A stretch of 64,000 nucleotides of DNA from Mycolicibacterium cosmeticum (GTDB lineage Bacteria; Actinomycetota; Actinomycetes; Mycobacteriales; Mycobacteriaceae). The DNA is taken from NCBI GenBank assembly GCA_016197365.1, contig JACPVS010000017.1, positions 124,001 through 188,000 of the forward strand. The letters run 5' to 3'. The notes below the pieces were generated by a model. That model saw nothing but the letters and a program-made list of their open reading frames with translations, searched no databases and was not told the DNA's origin. Both the position numbers and the translations under genes were made by a program. The stretch's first letter is position 1. The number at the start of each line of letters is the position of its first letter. This document shows, one piece after another, positions 25,735 to 32,541 of this stretch.

Positions 25735-25781
25735 GACTTTTAATCCGCAGGTCCCAGGTTCGAGCCCTGGTGGGGGCACCA
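25735..25781 (+). other. attR core: 3' half of tRNA-Lys (anticodon TTT)
   Basis: The sequence begins in the anticodon stem and runs GACTTTTAATCC (anticodon TTT), then a variable region, a T-arm (CCAGG-TTCGAGC-CCTGG) and the acceptor strand TGGGGGC followed by ACCA. The partner 5' strand GCCCCCA and a D-arm are missing upstream, so this is not a working tRNA. It is the crossover core copy left when a phage integrates into the 3' half of a tRNA gene. The functional tRNA-Lys should sit at attL, outside the window. Confidence 0.85.
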
Positions 25782-25813
25782 GCACGTTTCCATTACAAGG
25801 CGGGCACCCGGTC

Positions 25814-26176
25814 TCAGGCGCTGCGCGCGGTCGCGATCTCGTCGGCCAACGGAGCGACGGCGGCGATGATCTGCCCCACCAAGTCCTCGGGCACGCCCGC
25901 CGCGGTGAGGCTGTCCGACAGATGTCCGGCGACCAGACCGAAGTGGTGGGCGGTGATACCGCGGCCCTGGTGGACCTGGCGCATGGGAGCCCCGGTGTAC
26001 GGGTTGGGACCGCCCAGCGCGGCCCCGAAGAACTCCACCTGCTTGCCCTTGAGCCGGGCCATGTTGGTGCCGGTGAAGAACCCCGCCAGCTCGTCGTCGG
26101 CGAGCACCCGGACGTAGAAATCCTCGACGACCGACTCGAGGGCTTCCGCGCCGCCGATATCCGCGTAAATGCTCAT
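25814..26176 (-). CDS. glbN: Truncated haemoglobin group I (HbN type)
   Basis: A 120-residue 2-on-2 globin. By alignment in memory with M. tuberculosis HbN it keeps Tyr B10 (Tyr21), Gln E11 (Gln46) and the proximal His F8 (His69), and the motifs GTNMARLKGKQVEFF and VHQGRGITAHHF. HbN oxidises NO to nitrate with bound O2, protecting respiration. The start ATG 26176 gives a protein lacking the 12-residue polar pre-A extension of HbN. The upstream in-frame 32 codons do not resemble that extension. It is the first host gene after attR, read toward the prophage. Confidence 0.9.
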   Translation of the reverse strand: MSIYADIGGAEALESVVEDFYVRVLADDELAGFFTGTNMARLKGKQVEFFGAALGGPNPYTGAPMRQVHQGRGITAHHFGLVAGHLSDSLTAAGVPEDLVGQIIAAVAPLADEIATARSA

Positions 26177-26284
26177 GCCCCAAGGGCACCGCGCCGCGGT
26201 TGCCGCAAGATTTCCGGCACGTACCCGCGACGCTACAAGGTCCTCACGACGACAACAGTTGCCGCCGAACATGTTTGACGAAAA

Positions 26285-27424
26285 TCAGCCACCACCATGT
26301 TTGGGCTTGTGCCCGTTGCCATTTCCCTTGCCGTTGCCCCTGTCCTTGGGTGGCGCCTGCTCATCAACGGGAGCCGGCGCGACGGAGGACGGTGGCGGCG
26401 CCACCGAGGTGGGTGTCGGCGACGGCTGCGAGGTCTGCGTCCCCACCGGCGCCGGCGCGGAGGGCCGTGACGCCGAATCGACGACGACCGCCACCACCAC
26501 GATGACCACCACGGCGATCGCGCCGATGGCCGCGATCATCGGCCGGCGCCTGCGGCGGCGCACCGGGATCATGGTGGTCGCCGGGTCGACCGGAGCGCTC
26601 TCGAGCACCCGCGTCGGCGGACGGACCGGCAGCCCGCCCGGCAGCGCCGCACGCATCTCGGTGGCACTGCCGAAGCGTCCGGTGAGGGCCCGCTCAACGA
26701 CGTCGACTAGGACCGGGTCGGCGCAGGGCCGTAGGGTCGCCAGCGGCGGGCGGTACCCGTGTGCCACGGCGGCTGCCAGCTCGGCGAGATTCTCCTGCGG
26801 ATAGGGCCGCCGGCCGGACAGGGCCTCGTGTCCGACGACTCCGACGGCGTACAGATCGTCGGCCACCGTCGCCGGCCGGCCGGCCATCCGGTCGGCGGAC
26901 AGGTAGGCCATGGTGCCGATGATCTGCCCTGTCACGGTGGCCGTGGAATCGGCACTCTTGGCGATGCCGAAGTCGGCTACCTTCGCCGTGCCGTCGTCGG
27001 CCAGCAGGATGTTCGCCGGTTTGATGTCGCGATGCAGGATGCCCGCGGCGTGTGCCGCCGACAGTGCCGACAGCACCTGATCGAGCAGGACGCGCACGGA
27101 ATGGTCTGGCAGCGGGCCGTTGTCGAGGGCGTCGGCCAGCGTGCGTCCCGACAGCTGCTCCATGACGATGTACGGGGTGGTCAGGTATTCGCCGACATCG
27201 TGTACCGCGACGACGTGCGGATGACTCAGACCGGCCGCGGCCCGCGCCTCCACCTCGAAGCGCCGACGACTGTCGGGCTGGGTGCTGAGCGGTGGATACA
27301 GCAGCTTGATCGCGACCGGGCGGCCCAGCCTGACATCCCAGCCGGCACGGACTTCCGCCATCCCGCCGCGGCCCAGTAGCCCGCGGAGTTCGTAGCGGCC
27401 ACCGAGGAGTTCAGGGCCTTGCAT
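26285..27424 (-). CDS. Transmembrane Ser/Thr protein kinase
   Basis: A 379-residue kinase. The glycine loop is GRGGMAEV (18-25), the ATP Lys is Lys40, catalytic HRDIKPAN is at 131-138 (RD type) and DFG is at 151-153. The usual APE is replaced by SADRM (176-180). A basic strip then a transmembrane segment (295-316) lead to a short Pro/Thr-rich extracellular tail ending in Lys/Gly/His repeats. It belongs to the mycobacterial Pkn group, probably sensing through a small external tail without PASTA domains. TAGCGT (27437-27432) seven bases before ATG 27424 supports this start over GTG 27433. Confidence 0.87.
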   Translation of the reverse strand: MQGPELLGGRYELRGLLGRGGMAEVRAGWDVRLGRPVAIKLLYPPLSTQPDSRRRFEVEARAAAGLSHPHVVAVHDVGEYLTTPYIVMEQLSGRTLADALDNGPLPDHSVRVLLDQVLSALSAAHAAGILHRDIKPANILLADDGTAKVADFGIAKSADSTATVTGQIIGTMAYLSADRMAGRPATVADDLYAVGVVGHEALSGRRPYPQENLAELAAAVAHGYRPPLATLRPCADPVLVDVVERALTGRFGSATEMRAALPGGLPVRPPTRVLESAPVDPATTMIPVRRRRRRPMIAAIGAIAVVVIVVVAVVVDSASRPSAPAPVGTQTSQPSPTPTSVAPPPSSVAPAPVDEQAPPKDRGNGKGNGNGHKPKHGGG

Positions 27425-27431
27425 GCACTCC

Positions 27432-27457
27432 ACGCTATCCGGCCGGGATCGTATGCT
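27432..27457. promoter_or_regulatory. Divergent leaderless promoters: kinase and DUF2510 gene
   Basis: On the minus strand TAGCGT (27437-27432) is 7 bases from the kinase ATG. On the plus strand TATGCT (27452-27457) is 8 bases from ATG 27466. Both fit TANNNT -10 boxes with transcription starting at or near the start codon. The two promoters lie within 26 bases, so the genes are probably co-regulated. Confidence 0.55.
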
Positions 27458-27465
27458 GGACCACG

Positions 27466-27822
27466 ATGCTGGACCAGGCCGGACACACTTTCCTGCGGGC
27501 TCACCCGATACTGACCGGGTCCGCGGTGATCACGCTGTGCTGGCTGGCCTCGGAAGGCTGGTACCGCACCGCAGGCGTGGCCGTCGCGCTGATCGTGCTG
27601 CTGGCGGTGCGCCGGTCCGGCCGGTCTCGCCGGATCCGCCATGCCGGACTGCGGGCGCGCGCCGACTACGAGAACATGCTCAGCGCTTTCGGCGATCCGC
27701 GTGGTTCATGGGGCCGATACCCGCCTGCGGGCTGGTACCCGGACCCGCACCACCGCGCTCGGGTGCGTTATTTCGACGGCGCCGGATGGACGCCGGCGTG
27801 TCAGCCGACCTTCGGGCAGTAG
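27466..27822 (+). CDS. DUF2510 membrane protein
   Basis: A 118-residue protein. One or two N-terminal hydrophobic segments (about 14-48: ILTGSAVITLCWLASEGW and TAGVAVALIVLLAV) are followed by a basic linker. The C-terminal DUF2510 domain reads PPAGWYPDPHHRARVRYFDGAGWTP. DUF2510 is common in actinobacterial membrane proteins next to envelope or signalling genes, with unknown biochemical role. It is divergent from the kinase. Its 3' end overlaps the convergent MpaB gene by 22 bases. Confidence 0.8.
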   Translation: MLDQAGHTFLRAHPILTGSAVITLCWLASEGWYRTAGVAVALIVLLAVRRSGRSRRIRHAGLRARADYENMLSAFGDPRGSWGRYPPAGWYPDPHHRARVRYFDGAGWTPACQPTFGQ

Positions 27823-28808
27823 AAGTTCGGGCTGTCGCGGTATTCGACGGGCGGCAGGTTGCGCGCCGGGGTCTGCACCAGCGGAGAGTCCACCGGCAGC
27901 CGGCCCGCGGCCCGATCCATGGCCGAACGCTTGCGGGGATGCATCAGCCTGCGCTTGGGACCGAACTTGGTCACCAATGTGATTGCCGCACAGAGCCGGT
28001 CATGCCACCACTGTTGCCGGGCCGACCAGGTGTAGCCCATCAGATCACGCACCGGTGGGTCGTAGAGGGCGACCGTCATGAACGTCAGGAATCGCTGCAT
28101 CACCTTCAGGTTCTGCGCCCACAGAAAGTCCGGAATCCACTGCAAAGAAGGATGTTTGGGCATCGTCGAAAGGTCCATCACTTCACGGGTGGCGTAATTG
28201 TTCTCAAGCACGTTGTGGCACATGTGATCCCAGTACTCCTGGAATTCCTCCCAGGACTTCGGTACCGGACGCATGCTCATCCCGTACATGCGGTACCAGG
28301 TGATGTGCTCGTCGAACAGCTGACGCTTGTCGGCCTCGCTGATCCCGCCGCCGAACTTCTCGGCGGCCAGCAGCGTCGATTTGAAGAACGTCGCGTGCGC
28401 CCAGTAGAAGACCTCGGGGTTCAGCGCGCTGTACCGGCGGCCCTGCTCGTCGACGCCCTTGATGCCGATGTGGTAATCGCGGACCTCGGCGCCGGTCTGC
28501 GGCGCGCGGTAGCCGTCGAACACCACCCCACCGATGGGGTAGATCGACCGCATCAGGCGCGGGATCCGCTCCATGAAGAAGATCGAGTGGTCTTTCACCG
28601 CGGCGCCCAGCTGCGGATGCATGTTCTGCATCGAGCCCGCCCAGGTGCCCTGGAACAGGCCGGTCCACTGACCGAAGTAGCGCCAGGTCAGCGAGTCCGG
28701 GCCGAGCGGGATCGGCGGCGCGTCATAGCTCCCGGGGGCCACCGGGCAACCCGCTGCGAGCACTGCGTCGTCGGCTGCCGGGCATGTTTCAGACGTCTCT
28801 TGAGTCAC
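27801..28808 (-). CDS. MpaB/DUF2236 family oxygenase
   Basis: A 335-residue protein with the DUF2236 signature: an N-terminal segment ending in PLGPDSLTWRYFGQWTGL, SIFFMERIPRLMRSIYPIGGVVFDG, HATFFKSTL and WYRMYGMSMRPVPKSWEEF. Family members bind haem through conserved His/Arg and cleave unsaturated lipids or rubber (MpaB, Lcp/RoxA-like). An M. tuberculosis relative lies beside desA1, as here. I prefer GTG 28808 because GTG 28859 would leave one base between divergent start codons and adds residues with no family likeness. The substrate is unknown; position suggests fatty acids. Confidence 0.82.
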   Translation of the reverse strand: MTQETSETCPAADDAVLAAGCPVAPGSYDAPPIPLGPDSLTWRYFGQWTGLFQGTWAGSMQNMHPQLGAAVKDHSIFFMERIPRLMRSIYPIGGVVFDGYRAPQTGAEVRDYHIGIKGVDEQGRRYSALNPEVFYWAHATFFKSTLLAAEKFGGGISEADKRQLFDEHITWYRMYGMSMRPVPKSWEEFQEYWDHMCHNVLENNYATREVMDLSTMPKHPSLQWIPDFLWAQNLKVMQRFLTFMTVALYDPPVRDLMGYTWSARQQWWHDRLCAAITLVTKFGPKRRLMHPRKRSAMDRAAGRLPVDSPLVQTPARNLPPVEYRDSPNFYCPKVG

Positions 28809-28860
28809 GGACGCACTTTCCCTCAGGGGCAGCCAACTTCTGACTACACTCGTTGTCACT
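28809..28860. promoter_or_regulatory. MpaB/TetR divergent promoter with imperfect operator
   Basis: TGACTAC-ACTC-GTTGTCA (28841-28858) is a 7-bp-arm dyad with one mismatch, placed over TACACT (28845-28850), a -10-like box 10 bases before the TetR ATG. A TetR protein that represses itself and the divergent oxygenase gene would bind here. Binding is inferred. Confidence 0.5.
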
Positions 28861-29463
28861 ATGGAGCTTAGAAGCAGCGAGGCATCCGGTCAACGGCGCG
28901 GTCGTTGGTCCGGGGTGCCGCTGCGCGAGCGCCAGATTCTGCGGCGCAACGAATTGGTCAGCGCGGGCGTCGCCTTGCTCGGCGGCCCGGAAGGCCCCAG
29001 CCTGACGGTGCGCGCGGTGTGCCGGGCAGCCGGACTCACCGAGCGCTATTTCTACGAAAGTTTCAGCGACCGAGACGAATTCGTGCGCGCCGTCTACGAC
29101 GACGTATGCACGACGGCCATGACGGCGCTGGCGTCTTCACATACGCCGCGCGAAGCCGTGGAGGGATTCGTGGCCCTGATGGTCGACGACCCGACTCGCG
29201 GGCGCGTCCTGCTGCTGGCCCCGGAGCGTGAACCGGTGCTCACCCAATCGGGTGCCGACTGGATGCCCACCTTCATCGGGCTGTTGCAGAGCAGGCTGAG
29301 TCACGTGAGCGATCACGCTCGCCAGGAGATGATCGCCACCGGATTGGTCGGTGCTCTGACGGCGCTGTTCACCGCCTACCTCGACGGTCGCCTGTCGGCG
29401 ACCCGTGAGCAGTTCATCGACTACTGCAGCGACCTGGTGCTACGCCGAGCGACGACGCACTGA
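28861..29463 (+). CDS. TetR family transcriptional regulator
   Basis: A 200-residue protein. The N-terminal HTH occupies residues 20-70: LRERQILRRNELVSAGVALLGGPEGPSLTVRAVCRAAGLTERYFYESFSDRDEFVRAVY spans this part, with the TetR landmark T-x-R-x-V-x-x-x-A-G-x-x-x-x-x-x-Y-x-x-F. The C-terminal part is a helical ligand-binding domain. It is divergent from the MpaB gene and is likely its local repressor. In M. tuberculosis a TetR gene holds the same place between the DUF2236 gene and desA1, as I recall. The inducer is unknown. Confidence 0.85.
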   Translation: MELRSSEASGQRRGRWSGVPLRERQILRRNELVSAGVALLGGPEGPSLTVRAVCRAAGLTERYFYESFSDRDEFVRAVYDDVCTTAMTALASSHTPREAVEGFVALMVDDPTRGRVLLLAPEREPVLTQSGADWMPTFIGLLQSRLSHVSDHARQEMIATGLVGALTALFTAYLDGRLSATREQFIDYCSDLVLRRATTH

Positions 29464-29469
29464 CCCGAC

Positions 29470-29937
29470 CTACTGGTCGGGGGTGCTGACCTGCTCGAGG
29501 CTCTGCTCCTGCTGCGAAGCGGCCTCCGCTTCGGCCTGCTTCTGCTCAGCCTCGGCCTTGGCGGCGGCTTCATCGGCTGCGGCCTTGGCGGCGCGGCCGT
29601 CCGGGCTGGCCACCGAGGAACCGGGGTTGGTGGCCGTCGCGTAGGAACCGGCGCAGTTCAAGTAGAACTGCACCTGGCCGGAGACGTGGATCCCGTCGTT
29701 GGCGCTGGCGAACGGCGCGGTCTGGGAGCGGCTGACGATGCAGTTGCCCTCGTCCAGCTTGTCGCCGACCCGGGCCGCCACGACCACGGTCTGGCCGGCG
29801 TCGCCGGCCGCAGAGCTTGCATCGCTATAAGTCTGTCCGGCGTACGCGTCGGCAGCGGCTACACCCGTGCCGAAAAGAGCGGTGGCGGCGGCGAGTGCAC
29901 CGACGGTGCCCGACCCCAAAACGATCAGCTTCTTCAC
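29470..29937 (-). CDS. Secreted protein with Ala/Glu-rich C-terminus
   Basis: A 155-residue protein from GTG 29937. A Sec signal peptide (KKLIVLGSGTVGALAAATALFGTGVAAADA) fits residues 2-31 with cleavage near AAA-DA. The mature part has a small domain with two Cys (EGNCIVS, FYLNCAGS) that could form a disulfide, then a low-complexity helical tail of Ala/Glu/Gln. Small secreted mycobacterial proteins of this sort are common and mostly uncharacterised. The gene is convergent with TetR, six bases apart, and divergent from desA1. Confidence 0.72.
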   Translation of the reverse strand: MKKLIVLGSGTVGALAAATALFGTGVAAADAYAGQTYSDASSAAGDAGQTVVVAARVGDKLDEGNCIVSRSQTAPFASANDGIHVSGQVQFYLNCAGSYATATNPGSSVASPDGRAAKAAADEAAAKAEAEQKQAEAEAASQQEQSLEQVSTPDQ

Positions 29938-30080
29938 TGCGGCCCTACTCCCATAATTCAGGAATTTGTTGTATTCGGAAGAGACTAACCCGCGCCGCAC
30001 CGGGCCGCATCCTTCCCGAGGCCGCCTCCCAGATCCGGGAACCGTGTGAAAACTGTTACATGACAGACCACCCGACTAAC

Positions 30081-30110
30081 TTGAATGTCACCGGGGTACA
30101 CAGATATTCT
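30081..30110 (+). promoter_or_regulatory. SigA-type promoter of desA1
   Basis: TTGAAT (30081-30086) and TATTCT (30105-30110) are separated by 18 bases, giving transcription near 30117 and a leader of about 32 bases with SD GGGAGAG before GTG 30149. A partial repeat (GGTACACAGATA / GGTACAGATAA) overlaps and follows the -10 and may be a regulator site. Confidence 0.7.
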
Positions 30111-30148
30111 GAGTGCAACCACTAGGTACAGATAACTGGGAGAGACAC

Positions 30149-31153
30149 GTGTCGCAGGACCTACCCGACGTGCAATTGCTTCGCGAACTCGAACCTGTCG
30201 TCGAACAGAACATCAACCGGCACCTCTCGATGCGTAAGGACTGGAACCCGCACGACTACATCCCGTGGTCGGACGGCAAGAACTTCTACGCGCTCGGGGG
30301 CCAGGAATGGCACCCGGAGCAGTCCAAGCTCTCCGAGGTCGCCCAGACCGCCATGGTGCAGAACCTGCTCACCGAGGACAACCTGCCCTCGTATCACCGC
30401 GAGATCGCCATGAACTTCACCATGGACGGACCGTGGGGCTGGTGGGTGAACCGCTGGACCGCCGAGGAGAACCGGCACGGCATCGCGCTGCGCGACTACC
30501 TGCTGGTCACCCGCGCCATCGACCCGATCGAGCTGGAGGAACTGCGCGTCGAGCAGGTGACCCGCGGCTTCTCCCCCGGCCAGAACCAGCAGGGGGACCT
30601 GTTCGCGTCCACCCTCTTCGACTCCGTCGTCTACGTGACGTTCCAGGAGCTGGCCACCCGGGTTTCACACCGCAACACCGGCAAGGCCTGCGAAGAGACT
30701 GTCGCCGACCAGCTGCTGGGGCGCATCTCGGCCGACGAGAACCTGCACATGATCTTCTACCGCGACATCAGTGCCGCGGGCCTGGACCTGGTGCCCAACC
30801 AGGCGATGAAGTCGCTGCACCGCGTGCTGCGCAACTTCAAGATGCCCGGATACACGGTGCCGGAGTTCCGTCGCAAGGCCGTCATCATCGCCGTCGGCGG
30901 TGTCTATGACCCGCGTATCCACCTGGACGACGTGGTGATGCCGGTGCTGAAGAAGTGGCGCATCTTCGAGCGCGAGGACTTCACCGGCGAGGGCGCGCGG
31001 CTGCGCGACGACCTCGGCCTGTTGGTCCAGGAGCTCGAGGAGACCTGCGTGAAGTTCGAGGTGGCCAAGGAGCGCCGCCTGGAGCGCGAGCGCAAGATCG
31101 CCGAGAAGAAGGCGATGAAGAACTTGCTGGTATCGACCTCCGCGGCTGGATGA
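30149..31153 (+). CDS. desA1: Acyl-ACP desaturase DesA1
   Basis: A 334-residue soluble di-iron desaturase. It matches the mycobacterial DesA1 pattern: LLRELEPVVEQNINRHLSMRKDWNPHDYIPWSDGKNFYALGG opens the protein, EENRH (about 110) and ENLH (about 200) hold the di-iron E-x-x-H motifs, and the end is a charged helix. DesA1 is thought to introduce a double bond into long meromycolate or related acyl-ACP chains and is essential in mycobacteria studied. GTG 30149 is chosen from SD spacing. It overlaps the next gene by four bases, so both are probably one transcript. Confidence 0.92.
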   Translation: MSQDLPDVQLLRELEPVVEQNINRHLSMRKDWNPHDYIPWSDGKNFYALGGQEWHPEQSKLSEVAQTAMVQNLLTEDNLPSYHREIAMNFTMDGPWGWWVNRWTAEENRHGIALRDYLLVTRAIDPIELEELRVEQVTRGFSPGQNQQGDLFASTLFDSVVYVTFQELATRVSHRNTGKACEETVADQLLGRISADENLHMIFYRDISAAGLDLVPNQAMKSLHRVLRNFKMPGYTVPEFRRKAVIIAVGGVYDPRIHLDDVVMPVLKKWRIFEREDFTGEGARLRDDLGLLVQELEETCVKFEVAKERRLERERKIAEKKAMKNLLVSTSAAG

Positions 31154-32322
31154 CCCAGACGGTAGAGCGCATCGCGTCGGCCCGATCTTTACAGATCGGG
31201 CCGATTGCGCTGCGCTCCCCCGTCGTGCTGGCCCCGATGGCCGGTGTCACCAACGTCGCCTTCCGGACGCTGTGCCGCGAGCTGGAACTGGCCCGTGCCG
31301 GCACCGTGAGCGGGTTGTACGTCTGCGAGATGGTGACGGCCCGCGCGCTCGTCGAGCGCAACCCGGCCACCCTGCACATGACGACCTTCGCGCCGGATGA
31401 GACGCCGCGGTCACTGCAGCTCTACACCGTCGACCCGGACACCACCTACGCCGCGGCGAAGATGATCGTCGACGAAGGCATGGCCGACCACATCGACATG
31501 AACTTCGGTTGCCCGGTTCCCAAGGTGACCCGCCGCGGCGGCGGCTCGGCCATTCCCTACAAGCGCCGGCTGTTCGGCCAGATCGTCGGGGCGGCGGTGC
31601 GCGCGGCCGAGGGTTCCGACATCCCCGTGACCGTGAAGTTCCGGATCGGCATCGACGACGCCCACCACACCCACCTCGATGCCGGCCGGATCGCCGAGCA
31701 GGAGGGCGCGGCGGCCGTGTCGCTGCATGCCCGGACCGCGGCCCAGCGTTACTCGGGCGCCGCCGACTGGAGTCAGATCGCCGCACTGAAGCAGCACGTC
31801 ACCACCATCCCGGTGCTGGGCAACGGGGACATCTTCAACGCCGACGACGCGCTGGACATGATGGCGCAGACCGGGTGTGACGGAGTCGTCATCGGCCGTG
31901 GCTGCCTGGGCCGGCCCTGGCTGTTCGCCGAACTGTCGGACGCGTTCACGGGACGCCCTGTCGCCACCCCGCCCGCCCTCGGCGAGATCGCCGACATCAT
32001 GCGCCGCCACGGCTCCTTGCTGGCCGCCCACTTCGGCGAGGACAAGGGCATGCGCGACATGCGCAAGCACATCGCGTGGTACCTGCACGGTTTGCCGGCG
32101 GGTGCCGACCTCCGCCGGTCGTTGGCACTGGTGAAGACACTGAACGAACTCGACGCGCTGCTCGACGAACTCGACGCCGATGAGCCGTTCCCGCCGTCGG
32201 CGAACGGTCCGCGCGGACGTCAGGGCTCGCCGTCCTCGGTGAGCCTGCCGGAAGGCTGGCTCGACGATCCGGATGACGCCACTGTGCCCGAAGGGGCCGA
32301 CGTGATGAACTCGGGCGGCTGA
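31150..32322 (+). CDS. dus: tRNA-dihydrouridine synthase (DusB-like)
   Basis: A 390-residue FMN enzyme with a TIM barrel. PMAGVTNVAFR is the FMN and substrate entry motif, MNFGCPVPKVTRRGGGSA carries the catalytic Cys, and HARTAAQRYSG and NGDIFN follow. It reduces uridine to dihydrouridine in the tRNA D-loop with NADPH. The C-terminal 60 residues are Pro/Asp-rich and disordered, beyond the usual length. It is coupled to desA1 by an ATGA overlap, as in M. tuberculosis. Confidence 0.9.
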   Translation: MTQTVERIASARSLQIGPIALRSPVVLAPMAGVTNVAFRTLCRELELARAGTVSGLYVCEMVTARALVERNPATLHMTTFAPDETPRSLQLYTVDPDTTYAAAKMIVDEGMADHIDMNFGCPVPKVTRRGGGSAIPYKRRLFGQIVGAAVRAAEGSDIPVTVKFRIGIDDAHHTHLDAGRIAEQEGAAAVSLHARTAAQRYSGAADWSQIAALKQHVTTIPVLGNGDIFNADDALDMMAQTGCDGVVIGRGCLGRPWLFAELSDAFTGRPVATPPALGEIADIMRRHGSLLAAHFGEDKGMRDMRKHIAWYLHGLPAGADLRRSLALVKTLNELDALLDELDADEPFPPSANGPRGRQGSPSSVSLPEGWLDDPDDATVPEGADVMNSGG

Positions 32323-32541
32323 ACCAGGTCCGAGTCTCATTGCGTCTGAAACAAAACCGAGACACCCCCGTCACGTGTTCGGGCTGGCTGACGCTCAGGT
32401 TGTCTCAGTACGATGAGGACCCACTTCACCCCTTCCGGCTGGCGGAACCGGGTGCCGGGCTGCTAGACAACAAGGCAGCCCCCACGACCAAGCGTGTGCA
32501 ACGGCGCGCACGTCCCCGCGACAGTCGAAGGCCGGTAGACC

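Larger units (their letters stand above)
1..25781. mobile_element. Integrated siphovirus prophage, right part
   Basis: One continuous phage block runs from the left window edge to a tRNA 3' fragment at 25735-25781. It holds head, connector, tail, lysis and integration genes, nearly all on the plus strand with overlapping stops and starts, and no gene is visibly broken. Terminase and early genes are not in the window. The order left arm, int, attR is what results when a cos phage circularises and recombines at an attP beside int. The gene set (lysin B, scaffold/MuF/connector order, small holin) is that of mycobacteriophages. I infer that the prophage could be inducible, but nothing here proves it. 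The left end and attL lie outside. Confidence 0.93.

Noticed and set aside
25690..25790. A complete tRNA-Lys gene
   Set aside because: Only the anticodon arm onward is present. No GCCCCCA acceptor strand or D-arm is found in the 80 bases upstream.
28808..28859. MpaB start at GTG 28859
   Set aside because: It leaves one base to the divergent TetR start and would cover the likely shared operator; the extra 17 residues are not family-like.
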